Source: Nilaparvata lugens (lineage: Eukaryota; Arthropoda; Insecta; Hemiptera; Delphacidae). From it: 64,000 bases of DNA. Position numbers and translations under genes: made by a program. Positions 47,101-58,835 of this stretch are shown here, piece by piece (within the stretch, counting starts at the first letter, position 1; each line of letters begins with the position of its first letter). The notes beneath the pieces are model-generated. The model made no database searches and was not told the DNA's origin. It saw only the letters and a program-made list of their open reading frames with translations. Location of the stretch: the NCBI RefSeq assembly GCF_014356525.2, contig NC_052505.1, positions 46,828,969 through 46,892,968 of the forward strand, given 5' to 3'.

Positions 47101-48539
47101 AACCTACGACTGTAATATAATACTTGAAGAAGATATATTCAGCTATTTCCATAATAATTCTCATCAACTCTGCGTAATCACAAGTTGCGGATCTTAGAGA
47201 TCAATTCAACAGTCCATGAGCGAGCTCTTCAACCCAGGGGTCTCTAGTTTGATATTTCTTGGATTAAATGAGACAGTTAAGTTGAATACAGTACTGTACA
47301 GAAAGCCTGCTTCGATAATAATTATAATTCAAAAGCTTTTAAATCACTTACTGGTGGCTCAAAACCCCACCACAAAAACCGGAACTTCTGATGTACACTA
47401 CTCTCGTCCACAATGAGAAAAACTCATATAATGTCAATGTTCTCTCTCTCACATAACTCAGAAACATTATAAGACTCTTAGGGACTACTAAGATTACTTA
47501 ATCATTATTATTATTGGAATTTACCCGTGTTGATCTACTTGGAATGCGGAAAATATTACCTAAATTGTACATATCATTGATCTGAGGTTGAATAAGATTA
47601 TATCCCAACTTGAGCATCAAATAAGAAGTTCAATCAATTTTCTTCGCATTTTCAAATGAGTGAATGAATTTTTATAATTTTCCACTCAATAAGTGAGAGA
47701 AATATCAATTAATGCAGCAAAAGGCCAAATATAAAAATTAGTTCATCGATTTAGCCTAGAAATTTTTCCTAGTATCGGTATTTCAAAGCACTTCGGGATT
47801 GGAATAAAATTGCTTCAACAGAATCGTCTCACACGCGTTCGCTATTGAAGAGACTTGACTGAAGAGCTCACTTCAATCTTTGGGTTGACAATGTGATGAA
47901 GCGCATTGACAGGTCCATCGAATCACGCCAATTCCCAGCGGCGGCCGAAAGCCGAAATTCGATGCTCACCTCAAACAGTCTTGCAGGCTCCGATAAAAGT
48001 GACAGACCCTAAATGAAATTTTCCAAGGTCGTGGATGTCTATTCAAACCGTCAAGTCTTTGTTACTGGAACAACCCGCGAGTCAGAAAGAGAAGGATGCA
48101 ATAGAGAAAGAATTGCATGGAAAAGTGTAGAAAGAGAGGCTGACTGAAGACAGAAGTTGAAGCTACGTGAGGAGAGAAATGTAGTAACAAAGAGAAACGA
48201 AAACTATAAATTTCTTTCATATCCAGTAAACTCTATTTCTATTGTTCATGTTCATTTTTAGTTTATATTGTTCCATTAATGGATATCCGTTTGTCTCCAC
48301 CTTGCGCTTTCTTCACATGCAACAAACATGAACATCGAAGCGTTAGAATCGCCTACAGTTACGCTCTAAAACAAACCATGTGAGACAATAAGTTAATCTC
48401 ATGGAACACGATAATAATCTTATATGATCGAAATCAACAAACACAATATCTTTGTGTGATATTATAAGGTGAACTTCCTTCCATCATAAAATGAATATTG
48501 ATGATGGTTTGTAATCCACTATGCTGGGACACATCACTG
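44187..48539. other. unannotated stretch with scattered repeat fragments
   Basis: No gene recognised. 47030-47080 shares a fragment with 32105-32160. A GC-rich patch at 47880-48000 and a possible spliced non-coding unit (45799-46653) are noted separately. Short frames (for example 46871-47197) show no motifs. Confidence 0.4.
45799..46653 (+). other. possible intron of an unidentified transcript
   Basis: A strong donor (CTAAG then GTACGTAAAA at 45799) and a strong acceptor (ACATTTATTTACAG ending 46653) bracket an AT-rich 855-bp stretch. The sequences on both sides are GC-richer. There is no coding evidence, so any transcript would be non-coding or a 5' leader. Confidence 0.2.
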
Positions 48540-48885
48540 GAAAATCGTCGCGTAAAGAGGAACTCTTTGGAGCTGCGGTTCCAGTCTCTTCCGTTGCATA
48601 ATTATCAGTAAATCTTCAAATTGATTCCAGAAATTATCAGTGAATAGCGTATACACAATCATTGAGCAGTCTGATGACTTGTATTATCGGAAACAAAGTT
48701 TCAACATAATTTAGCTAATCAAATTTCAAACCATTATTCAATCAGTCAAAACATTATTGTAGAATTCAATGAAACAATTAAACTTGTGAACCAAAACTTC
48801 AATGAATTGAAAGAGAAATTTTTGATAATTAATAATGATTTGAACGATTTCGTAGAATTAGAAAAAATAAAGATATTTTGAATCA
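48540..48885 (+). pseudogene. env: errantivirus-type env, part 1 (decayed)
   Basis: The end of this segment (48690-48885) encodes a heptad-like Asn/Ile/Leu stretch with VEFNETIKLVNQNFNELKEK, the pattern that follows the fusion peptide in errantivirus and baculovirus F-type envelope proteins. Upstream, a basic RRVKR-like cluster at about 48546-48562 stands where such proteins are cleaved. The frame breaks before the heptads are reached. The segment ends where unrelated repeat DNA begins (about 48886). Confidence 0.55.
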
Positions 48886-51497
48886 ATTACTTATAGCTTA
48901 CTGGCAAGAACCCGTGCTCCGCAAGGATCTATTTCAAAACTTGACAAACTGAAAACTTGACGTAATGAAATTTCGAAGAATTGAAAATAGGCCTATAACC
49001 ATCCTTGGTTAATTAAGAATCTATATGCAAAATTTCAAGATAATTCGTCCAGTAGTTTAGACGTGATGATGAGTCAAACATAATTTTCCTATCCCGTACG
49101 TGTATAAGCCAGTTCTTTACTTTATTAATTATAGATATATAGTTAACGACTGCAAGAGATAGGACTGTGGAACAGAATAGTGGTGAATCTATGATAGCGC
49201 CAGAAGTGGCTCAAGAACAATAGTAGGTATAGTACTACATGAACTTTTCGAGAGTGATTTGAAAAAAATGTCAAAACAACAGAACTGAAAGTTGTCAACC
49301 TTATCATTCTACCTCCATTTAGAGAGGCTTTCATTTGAATGTAAATCTATATAGATGAAGGTAAATGTATGTTTGTTCCCTATAGACTTGAAAACTTCTT
49401 GACATAACGGCATGAAACTTTGGGAATATGTTGTGTGAATATTGGGGATGGTTTCTGAACAGAAATTTTAATAGGGGGGCTAAAAATAATGATTTATCAA
49501 TCTATTTTACAGACCTATGTTTCGAAATTGTCGGCCGAGCGGCTACTGAAGAACGGAAAGATGATCATGATATTATGATTTAGCATCTAAAGTTACCAGC
49601 TGTAATAAACACGTCACCCTGTGATAAATTGTGTACTGGTATTGAAACGGTAGTTTGGAGTTTAAGTGTAGTTGATTGGTACCAGCTGTGTAGATAATGG
49701 TTCCTTAGAAGACTTATACAAATAATTATCACTCCCCTGTATTGCGAGAAACTGGAAATTGTTGAAAAAATTTATTCACCTCATGAAAGAGAGTTGTTCA
49801 TATTGCATTCATTGATTACTGAAGAATGAGAGGATAATTTACAATCTATTTGAATTTAGCTTAGCTTATATTCATCCTAAAATGGAAGATGGAAAGAATA
49901 TGGAATCCTGTGTGATTCATCGTAAATCGCAATTTTCCTGGACAACAATGAAAATTCAACAATCAACAACTATGAAAACATTGAATTCATCTTTGAAACA
50001 CTGATTTAATCTATTTTTTTTATTCAACATTTTACTAATAGTGATTATTACCAATTGATTGAGAAGAATATGTTTTCGGAATAATGAATGCTGCATGACA
50101 AAGCACATAGGAAGTCCGTTGAGATGTAAATGAAATTATTGATTGTCAGATAAATTTCATGATCCACCAAATAAAGTCAAGTGTGACATGAGATACATTG
50201 ACATTTTGGCGGTACGAAGTTCGCCGGTAAGCTATTTATTAATAAAGCTTTATTATTAATAGTCAACGCTTTGAAAAAAGACAGGCTCAATCACCAGGAA
50301 TACTATAAATTCTATGAGGGACCAGTACGCCATTAATTTTTAGTAGTTCAATCACTTCCATTGTGGACACTGGAATCATTGTGGATACTCAATACATTAT
50401 ATGGACAATCAATACATATGAAATTTATTAGTCACAGAATAAAAAACTTCTGATTGCAGTGTCTCCGACTACTACAATATGAATAACCATTTCGATCAAA
50501 TATAAGGATTTACTCACATCTCTCATCAAATTGTACTTTTTATTCACAAAAGATTAACGAAAAATATATAAGTTATATTGAATGAACTCACGGCTGGTAC
50601 TCAAATTTGTCTTTTTCTGGCCGTGCTACAAATAAATGTAGGTATATTTTTGTAATCTTGTTGTCTATTAAGAAAGTTTTCAATGTGTGTGATTCTTGAT
50701 AGCAATAAAATTTGAATTTGAAAAAATAATTATCAACAAACATACTCCTAACAAAAGAAAATCTATGTGCTCTATTCCAATCGGAATGTATGAGACTCCA
50801 TACAGCTGATAGAAGGCGCAGACCGAACTGCGTGGCCAAGCATACAACAATATGGAATACACACGTGGTAAGCTCGCGCAAAATTAATTTGATCAGCTGA
50901 TTGACAATATTATTTTAAGCTTCCCAATGATTACAACATAATATGCTAGAATATCATGTGTCAATTATTTCAGTTCCATATGGCGTTCACTTTATCATGT
51001 TCATAACCTTACTTAATAGGATCCTTTTCCATCCTTTGAAACCCTTAGAGGCAAAATATCTCAAAATCCGTTCTTGGTGCGCGTCTAGCATGTTTGAAGA
51101 ATATTTTTTGTGCAAAGTTTTACGTCTGTAGGCCAATTAGTTTGAGCTGTAGTGTGATTTTACATTAAAAATTTTCGAAAAATGCCCTCTCCTGAACCCC
51201 TTGTGCTCCTGATCAGAATTTTTCTGCATAGATCTAATTTTTCCTCGTAGCTGAACAAAAAAGTTCCATATGACTTTGCTGTGAAATGAACGGTTAAAAA
51301 GTACAAAATTTTTGGGGGGCCCCAGCTCCCTCAGCAGGGGGGCAAATTTCCAAAAATCCTTTCTTAGTGGATGTTTTGAGGCTACCATGAACAATTGTGC
51401 AAAATTTCAAGTTTTTAGGCTCAGTAGTTTGGGCTATGGTGTGATTTCAGTCTGTCGGGGCTTAGCCTTTCATAGATATAGAGAGAGAGATAGAGAA
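48886..51497. mobile_element. repeat DNA interrupting the env remnant
   Basis: This stretch separates two collinear env fragments. Its left end (48895-49110) is a copy of the repeat at 39465-39668. Its right end (about 51050-51490) is a non-coding repeat rich in CAAAATTTCAAGTTTTTAGG-type sequence closing with a GA-rich tract (AGAGAGAGATAGAGAAGAAG). I cannot tell whether it is one element or several, and I see no transposase. Confidence 0.5.
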
Positions 51498-52022
51498 GAA
51501 GAGATAATATTTTATTAGACGTAGTTCATGACATTGAAAATTCTATTGCATTTTGTAAAGTGTACGTTCTGCACCCTAGTGTAATGTCTACTAAAGAATC
51601 ATTCAATGAACTTGTAAAAATTTCAAAATTCTATGATAAGAAATTCCCATTGGAAATCAAGTATATTAAGATGTTAGAAATAGAAAAATTGATTAATGTA
51701 GATTGGTTATTGATAGATGTAAATGAATGATTTCGTTCTCAATTAGCTTACAGTGAGATAATTAAGAACGAAATCATTTATTTTCTCGAATTTCCGATTG
51801 TAGAAGAAGTAACTTTTGATCTTTTTGAATTATTACCAATTCCAAGTAAAGTGGAATCAAATTTTGTAACAATACTTCCACAAAACAAATATTCATTGAA
51901 ATCTTCTGATAGTTCTAATACTTAAAAAAGTGAAGGATTGTATAAAGAATGTAGATTGATAGGAGATAACGAATGTCATCTGTGCTCATCCGAAGCCATC
52001 TCCCATCAATTTTGCAATGTGA
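51498..52022 (+). pseudogene. env: errantivirus-type env, part 2 (decayed)
   Basis: The frame reads LLDVVHDIENSIAFCKVYVL then HPSVMS, continuing with acidic and hydrophobic stretches and ending near a Cys-containing stretch (ECHLCSSEA). The DIENSIAFCK / LHPSV pattern is typical of the ectodomain of errantivirus F-like envelopes. In-frame stops occur at about 51727 and 51922. The fragment is cut by a LINE at the 10-bp duplication TGCAATGTGA (52013-52022). Confidence 0.68.
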
Positions 52023-52203
52023 TTTTTGTGATTTTTGTGACTTGTAACTTTTGCAATGATGATTATTATTCTTTTCTATTCTGCTTCGTCTTCTTCCTCT
52101 TCTTCTTCTCCTTCTCTTTCTTTTTCTTTTCTTCTTCTTCTTCTTCCCATTTCCCCCGTCATGTGTCGTTCTGAGGTCGGTTTACGATTGGTCTGCTGCT
52201 TCC

Positions 52204-53646
52204 ATGATGCCTCTCACTGACACGTCAGCTCGCTCGCCCTCAAGTAGGTATGATTATTTCAATAATAGTTATAATGACGCAGGTATGTTTCTAGCAAATA
52301 AGCTCCACTCTTCCAAAAAACTTTTCAAGGCTGCTCACCTTAACGTCCAATCCCTCAGCTGCCACATTGATGAACTCAGAGCAATCTTCCGTTTTCAGGA
52401 CTTCAATATAATTGGAATTTCCGAATCATTTTTGAAGCCTAGTATTTCATCAAATTTTGTTGCATTACCTGGATATAATCTTTTCCGGAATGGTAGATTA
52501 AATAAAGCTTGTGGGGGTGTAGCAATTTATGTGAAAGATGGTATCAAAACCAAATTTTTAATCACATCTAAACAAGAGTATTGTTCCAGACCAGAGTTTA
52601 TGCTACTTGAATTATCCTTATCTAGTACTGATAAATTACTTGTTGGTATCTGTTATCGCCCACCAAAAATAGGTCATTTCACAGATTTCGAAAGTGCCTT
52701 GCTTTCTCTTATGCCGTGTTATAGCCGTATACTAGTTATGGGGGATATGAACACCGACTTGAACATGACAAATCGTAGCTTTGACTACTTTCAACTGACT
52801 ACTATTTTCCAATGCCTAAACATGACTATTTTACCTCTCGATCCAACCCATCATACTAATGAATCTGACACACTCATTGACCTTCTCATTGTTAGTGATC
52901 TTAACGAGGTTGTTCAAGCAGGCCAAATCCCAGTCCCAGCTATTTCTGGACATGATTTGATCTACTGTGTTCTTTCCCATAAGATACCTAAGCCAGAACA
53001 GAAAATTATCTCTTATAGAGACTTCAAAAACTTTGATGAAGCCGCCTTCCTGACTGATGTGGCTCAGACTCCATGGCATTAAATTGAAGCGTTACCCTCA
53101 GTTGATGACATGGTCAAGACTTTCGAGAATTGGACTTTGACTCTGTATGACAAACATGCACCTTATGTGACAAGGAGGATTGATAGAAAACGGCGAGTAC
53201 CGTGGATGACTGAAGACATACTCAAGATGATGGGACGTAGAGACAAAGCACATAGAAAATTTAAAAAGACATTTGACTTGGACAGTTTGATAGAGTATAG
53301 GAGCCTTAGAAATAGAGTTAAACAGGAATTACGGAACTCAAAGATTAGGTACTTGAATTCGTTTATGACAAACAATAGACAAGACTCTAAATCACTTTGG
53401 CAGGGAATAAAAGAATTCGGGCTTGGCAAACAGAAATCGAATCCACAAATTGACTTACCATTGAACAATATAAATGACCATTTCGTTTCACACTCTAACG
53501 AACGCGACGAAGTTGTCATTGCTAATCATATAGATGATCTTGAAACTAAGATTTACCAATTACTGATCAATTTCATTTCCATCCAATCTCAGAAGAAGAC
53601 ACTTTCAGAGCAATTCAACGTATTCATACTAATGCTACGGGTGTAG
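52204..53646 (+). pseudogene. LINE ORF, apurinic endonuclease and linker
   Basis: An APE-type endonuclease is complete: HLNVQSLSCHIDELR, GISESFL, ACGGVAIYVKDG, VGICYRPPK, the catalytic GDMNTDLN and SDTLIDLLIV / SGHDLIYC. It would nick the target DNA for target-primed reverse transcription. A TAA at 53080-53082 interrupts the frame. The same frame continues from 53083 through a basic linker (RRIDRKRRVPWMTEDIL) to 53646, although homology moves to another frame at about 53570. ATG 52204 is the first in frame after the leader. Confidence 0.85.
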
Positions 53647-55157
53647 ACAAAATTCCTATTAAATTTATCAAGAAGATGTTATTTGCTGTTTTACCAACCA
53701 TTACATATATTTTCAACAAGTCACTTGAAGAAGGCATTTTCCCTGAAAACTGGAAGTTTGCTCTGGTTCGCCCTCTAAATAAAGTTCCATCACCCAATGA
53801 AGTTGAGGATTTTAGACCAATCAGTATTTTACCTGCATTGTCCAAAGTGCTGGAAAGACTCATTCATGGTCAAGTTGTAAAATTTCTAGACAACAATAGT
53901 AAGCTTCATAACTTTCAATCAGGCTTTAGAAAATTCCATTCAACTGAGACAGCTCTGCTTCGTGTCACTGATGATATAAGGTTAGCTATGGACCAAAGAA
54001 AATGCACCATCCTCACCCTATTTGATTTTTCTAAAGCATTCGATACTGTTGATCATACAGTCCTTCTGAATAAGTTGGCTATTCTTGGTTTCAGTCACAA
54101 CTCGTTAGTTTGGTTTGAATCCTATTTATTAGGTAGGAAACAATGTGTATCTGTCGGTGACAAAAAGTCAACTTGGAAAAACGTTATGCATGTACCACAA
54201 GGTTCAATTTCAAACCCTCTCCTCTTCACTTTGTATGCTAATGACCTTTCTTCCATTATCAAATTCTCCAGTTTCCATACTTATGCAGACGACCTTCAAA
54301 TATATTTAAGCTGTCCCATAACAAAAATTAATGAAACAGTTGGAATAATGAATCAGGATATCAATTCGATAGTGGAATGGACAAAGAAAAATGACCTTAA
54401 GCCTAATCCCATCAAAACACAACCCATTATAATTGGATATTCTCGTCTTATAAACAATATTGACCTTGAATCGATTCACAAAATTAGTGTAGACGGTAAT
54501 GACATTCCTTACTGTAGCTCAGTTAAAAATTTAGGCATTATTATGAAAAATACTCTTGACTGGTCAGAACAAGTGAACAAAACTTGTAAAAAGGTATTCT
54601 CAGCCATGCATGCATTGAAGAAAATGCACGATATTCTCCCTAGAAACACTAAATTATTATTGGTTCAATCTCTCATCTTCCCACATTTAATGTATTGTAA
54701 TTCTGTTCTTAACGATATGCAAGTCACTCTGAATGATAAACTACAGCGTTGCCAAAATTATTTTCTACGTTTCGTCTACTCTCTCCAACGCCATGATCAT
54801 ATCACCCCAGCCCACATTGCTAGTTCAACATTAAAGCTTCCCGATCAAAGGCTTTTTCGAATAGTCAAGCTTGTTAGAGATATCTTGAAATACGGTAATC
54901 CGAACTATTTTAAAGATGATTTCAAATTTGTCTCTGAAGGTAGGAGGATAGATGCTTCACGTACTAGAACCGGAGAAAGTACTTTAAGGATACCCAATCA
55001 TCGAACTACTATTTTCACAAAATCCTTCTTAGTCAGTGCCTGTCGTGCATGGAATGCACTTCCTGTTTCTATCAGGTACATCGAGAGCCGAGCGAGCTTC
55101 ATCCTCACTTTAAAAAAACATCTTCTGGAACAAATGACTGAAACTGTCCGGCCCTAG
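53560..55157 (+). pseudogene. LINE ORF, reverse transcriptase
   Basis: This continues the endonuclease ORF after a frameshift near 53570. Motifs in order: ATGVDKIPIKFIKK, FRPISILPALSKVLERL, FRKFHSTETALLRV, LFDFSKAFDTVDH, VPQGSISNPLLFTLYANDL and the YADD box at 54282-54293. The thumb and a C-terminal domain (KNLGIIMKNTLDWSEQ, WNALPVSIR) follow. The frame is intact from 53676 to the TAG at 55155-55157. The first RT residues before the internal Met at 53676 are also readable in this frame. Confidence 0.88.
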
Positions 55158-55227
55158 AACGATCACATGACAACCATCCCCCACCCATCCAACAAATACA
55201 AACCTTCAAACCTGTTATAGAATGAAT

Positions 55228-55233
<6 letters not shown>

Positions 55234-55266
<33 letters not shown>
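55234..55266. repeat. (TA)n microsatellite in LINE 3' UTR
   Basis: Alternating TA run. Confidence 0.95.
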
Positions 55267-55272
<6 letters not shown>

Positions 55273-55808
55273 AACTCATGTTTTTTAATTATCCACTGCT
55301 TACTGCTGTATATTACTGAAAGTTGATTACCCTTACTACTTTCAGCCTACTTCATTTTATTAATCAATAATTTGATCTTATCTACCTATATAATTATTTT
55401 ACTCTATCAATTTTCTGTTTTTTTTTCTTTCAAATATTAATATTAATTAAAACTTTTACAAAATTTCCATTAATAAATAAATCCTTAACTTAATTAATTA
55501 AATTAACGTTTTGGTAGAGAGTTAGTGGGGAGGATATTTTTAATATTCTTTCCGAAGAATGGACATTGATATGTCCAAAGCTCCGCCAATCTATGTAGAT
55601 GCATAACAATATAATTATCCATAGTTATTATATTACAAATTACTTTTCCATATCATATACTTTCAATAATTATTTTCTTAGTCTATATTATGTAAATTCA
55701 TCTATAATTTTGCTGTATTGTAAGCTATTGTATATAAGTGTATAAGCCAGTATATATTGTAATCTACATAAATAAAGTACTCAATCAATCAATCAATCAA
55801 TCAACAAC

Positions 55809-56375
55809 TGCAATGTGAAGCGACTATCATATCACTACTGGTTCCACCGACAACTGTAAATTCACCGCCGTCCAAATTGAAGAGAACCTCATCAAATGGA
55901 TTCCCGAAATACGACAATATGTTGCAGTCTTACCAAAATTGGAGACATTCAACATCGAAACGAAAACCGAAACTACTGTGACAACACTTCAAGGAATTTA
56001 TTTCATAAATACAGCCGAAGGAAAAATTTACTATCGAGGAAAACCTCTGTTCCACTCTTCCCAAACGAGAGGACATCAATCTCTAGAAAACATCCAATTA
56101 GAACTTCAAGATCATCAAATTCTAGATTTCCAAATTCATTTGAAAAATTCAGGCAACTTCAACCAATTTAAAAACATTCAAGAGTTCCAGTTATCCAAAA
56201 ATCATATTTAACCACCGATATCAACGTTTTCATAACGATTTTGTACATTGTGATTGTTCTTTGCGTGATTTTCACCGTGTACAAAAGAATCTTCAAAAGA
56301 GGACAGCAACCTTCTCCAAGAACTTCACTACCAACCCCCGAAGTTCTCTTTAGGGAGGGAGGAGTTACATCGTGA
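55809..56375 (+). pseudogene. env: errantivirus-type env, part 3, membrane anchor and tail (decayed)
   Basis: Directly after the LINE the env sequence resumes in broken frames. The longest piece reads through VLPKLETFNIETKTETTV to a stop at 56209-56211. A shifted frame then encodes a hydrophobic membrane segment (ITILYIVIVLCVIFTVYK, about 56232-56285). A short basic cytoplasmic tail follows and stops at 56373-56375, just inside the LTR. The architecture of C-terminal anchor plus polypurine tract plus AGTTA-type LTR start is that of gypsy/errantivirus env. Confidence 0.7.
56352..56362 (+). promoter_or_regulatory. polypurine tract of the errantivirus
   Basis: AGGGAGGGAGG precedes AGTTAC, the usual start of errantivirus LTRs. 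Confidence 0.6.
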
Positions 56376-56595
56376 GAATCTACAGCAGTCAGCAGTTTCT
56401 ATACAACTTCTTGGAACTCTCCTGGAACTGTTGGAGCCAGCTTTCTCACGCATTGAGCATCAGTCCTGCTTACAACATCGAAGCGAGAGGAACTCACTCT
56501 ATCAAAATTCACTTGTTTAAATTGTTTTATTCTAAATTTTGTGTTTTGTAAAAATAAAGGTTTCTTTTTAAAAAGAAATCTCGCGAAACGCATTA
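56363..56595 (+). repeat. errantivirus 3' LTR, partial or unresolved end
   Basis: It starts AGTTAC and includes an AATAAAGG polyadenylation-like signal at about 56554. I cannot place the right end, since no second copy is in the window. Confidence 0.5.
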
Positions 56596-57464
56596 TTTAG
56601 CTTTCATGAATATCCAATCATCAAAAATAGTATTAATTATTCATAAATATTATTGATTTGTCCATTATAACATTATACTGCGCATTGAATATCATAATAT
56701 GTATTGGAAATTTATGAGTACTCTCGTCATAGCCGCCCCAGTTAACGTTGGTACATGAGGATCTTACAACGAAGTGGTTCAGTGACCTGGCGCAATAGAG
56801 GAGCTGATGTGACTGGTTGCGAAATAGGTTAATCGCTTTACAAGAATCTAATTTTGTCAGCATTTGTATTGAGTCGTTCCTTAGATAGTAATCGAATTGA
56901 TGAAGCGGAGCTGTTCGCTGCAGCCGCGCTCGCAAATTACAATTTATTCAATTTCAATTTTGTCACCAACAGGAACGATAATGGAATATGAAATGACTCC
57001 AGTGCAACATCTGCTGTTTGTTGGAGTGTCCATAATTCTGATTATGGTGGGGCCAGATTCGTTTTTTCAACCGAGTTCTATTGTGGAGTGGAGTTACACA
57101 AGTGATGAGAACATCTAGTTTATTAAATGTAGGACTAGAATAGTACAGCTTCTTTCTGAAGCTCTTATACTCGGAATGGAACTCCACCAGAGATGAAAAT
57201 GATGTCTATTCTAGCTGAATAAAGACCAGAACATTAAAGGAAACAACGCTTTACTTTCTGAATTGAGAATTGGATGGATCATGAATCTTTATTTCTTCAC
57301 TGAACCCTCAAAAATCGTTGCTATTGAAAAGTTGTAAGATGAATTATAAATGATTCCACACACAAAAGAACAAAATGAATAATCCAAAATATACACAAAG
57401 TGCAAATATAAAATACAAAGAAACAGGGTTTGTGGTGGGGTACCAAAATAATGGAGGATTACCA
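56596..57464. other. unannotated stretch
   Basis: No gene recognised; short frames without motifs. Confidence 0.4.
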
Positions 57465-58215
57465 TCATTAACTAGGAGGATTACTATCATTAACTAGGAG
57501 GATTACTATCATTAACTAGGAGGATTACTACTGGAGGATTACTATCATTAACTAGGAGGATCACTACTGGAGGATTACTATCATTAACTAGGAGGACTAC
57601 TACTGGAGGATTACTATCATTGACTAGGAGGATTACTATCATTAACTGGAGGATTACTATCATTAACTAGGAGGATTACTACTGGAGGATTACTATCATT
57701 AATTGGGAGGACTACTACTGGTGGATTACTATCATTAACTGGGAGGACTACTACTGGAGGATTACTATCATTAACTAGTAGGATTACTACTGAAGGGTTA
57801 GTATCATTAACTAGGAGGATTACTACTGGAGGATGACTATCATTAACTAGGAGGATTACTACTGGAGGATTACTATCATTAATTGGGAGGACTACTACTG
57901 GAGGATTACTATCATTAACTAGGAGGACTTCTATCATTAACTAGGAGGATTACTACTGGAGGATTACTATAATTTACTAGGAGGATTACTATTATTTACT
58001 AGGAGGATTACTACTGGAGGATTACTATCATTTACTAGGAGGATTCCTCTTGGAGGATTACTTTCATTTACTAGGATGATTACTACTGAAGGATCACTAT
58101 CATTAACTAGGGGGATTACTATTGGAGGATTACTATCATTAACTAGGAGGATTACTACTAGAGGATTACTATCATTAAGTAGGAGGATTACTACTGGAGG
58201 ATTACTACTGACAAA
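57465..58215. repeat. composite minisatellite of GGAGGATTACTA units
   Basis: Two related modules, TACTATCATTAACTAGGAGG and a shorter ACTACTGGAGGAT, alternate for about 750 bp. The right part drifts to AATTTACTAGG and CATTTACTAGG variants. Frames on both strands encode VNDSNPPVVI-like repeats that merely translate the array. Confidence 0.92.
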
Positions 58216-58399
58216 TGATAGTGGATACTCTCCCGAATCAGCTAGAAGAAGCGTAGCTGATAAAGGGTAACTCAGACAAAGATGTGGGAACTCATTCTGT
58301 TCAACCTTTGTTGTAAATAAACATTAAAAATCATCAGTTCACATAACTTACGTATTTTATGTAATTTTGACGTATCAAATGATAGAGTCAATACAGGTT
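58216..58399. other. unannotated spacer
   Basis: Nothing recognised. Confidence 0.4.
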
Positions 58400-58600
58400 A
58401 TACGAGTAGACTCATGAACAAAGACGTTGCACCCCTCAGCCTGTTAGCGCTGCGTTGTCGTGAGTTCGAATCGTGCCGCTAGACATGGACATGGATTTGA
58501 TATCTCATTGCTTTACCCATGCACGAATGTACAGCATATTTGGACATTATATGCAACATCATCAATCGATCAAATTGTAGGTGGGTATTTATTGGATCAA
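58400..58600 (+). mobile_element. possible tRNA-derived SINE
   Basis: It has a B-box-like AGTTCGAATCG (58463-58473) at a plausible distance from an A-box-like TTAGCGCTGCG (about 58444), followed by a body with TACCCATGCACGAATGT. This parallels CACCCACGCACAAGT in the SINE at 22172. Weak. Confidence 0.35.
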
Positions 58601-58835
58601 AATAATGTAGGTGGTTCAGTTTCCAGAAAAAGATCCAGAGAAAGTTACCTTTCTCTCTTGACTAAAAGGTTCGATAGAGATTTTTCTTGATTGTCTACGC
58701 ATTCCTCTTGGAAAAAATGAGTCTAGCAGTTGATATTGAGTTCCTCTAATGATTAACTATTGAAATTCCATGAGAAGTTTTTTCTCAATCAAGACTTGAT
58801 TAAATGAACAGGAAAAGAGCAGGAATACCCATGGT

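Larger units (their letters stand above)
52023..55808 (+). mobile_element. non-LTR retrotransposon (LINE), nearly full length
   Basis: It is bounded by TGCAATGTGA at 52013-52022 and 55809-55818. It starts with a short, pyrimidine-rich leader. One ORF carries endonuclease and reverse transcriptase; then come a (TA)n tract (about 55232-55266), AATAAA and a (CAAT)n tail ending about 55808. No ORF1 is present. The reading frame has one stop and one frameshift. Confidence 0.88.

Noticed and set aside
57617..57937. VNDSNPPVVILL repeat frame
   Set aside because: Minisatellite translation; no flanking gene structure.
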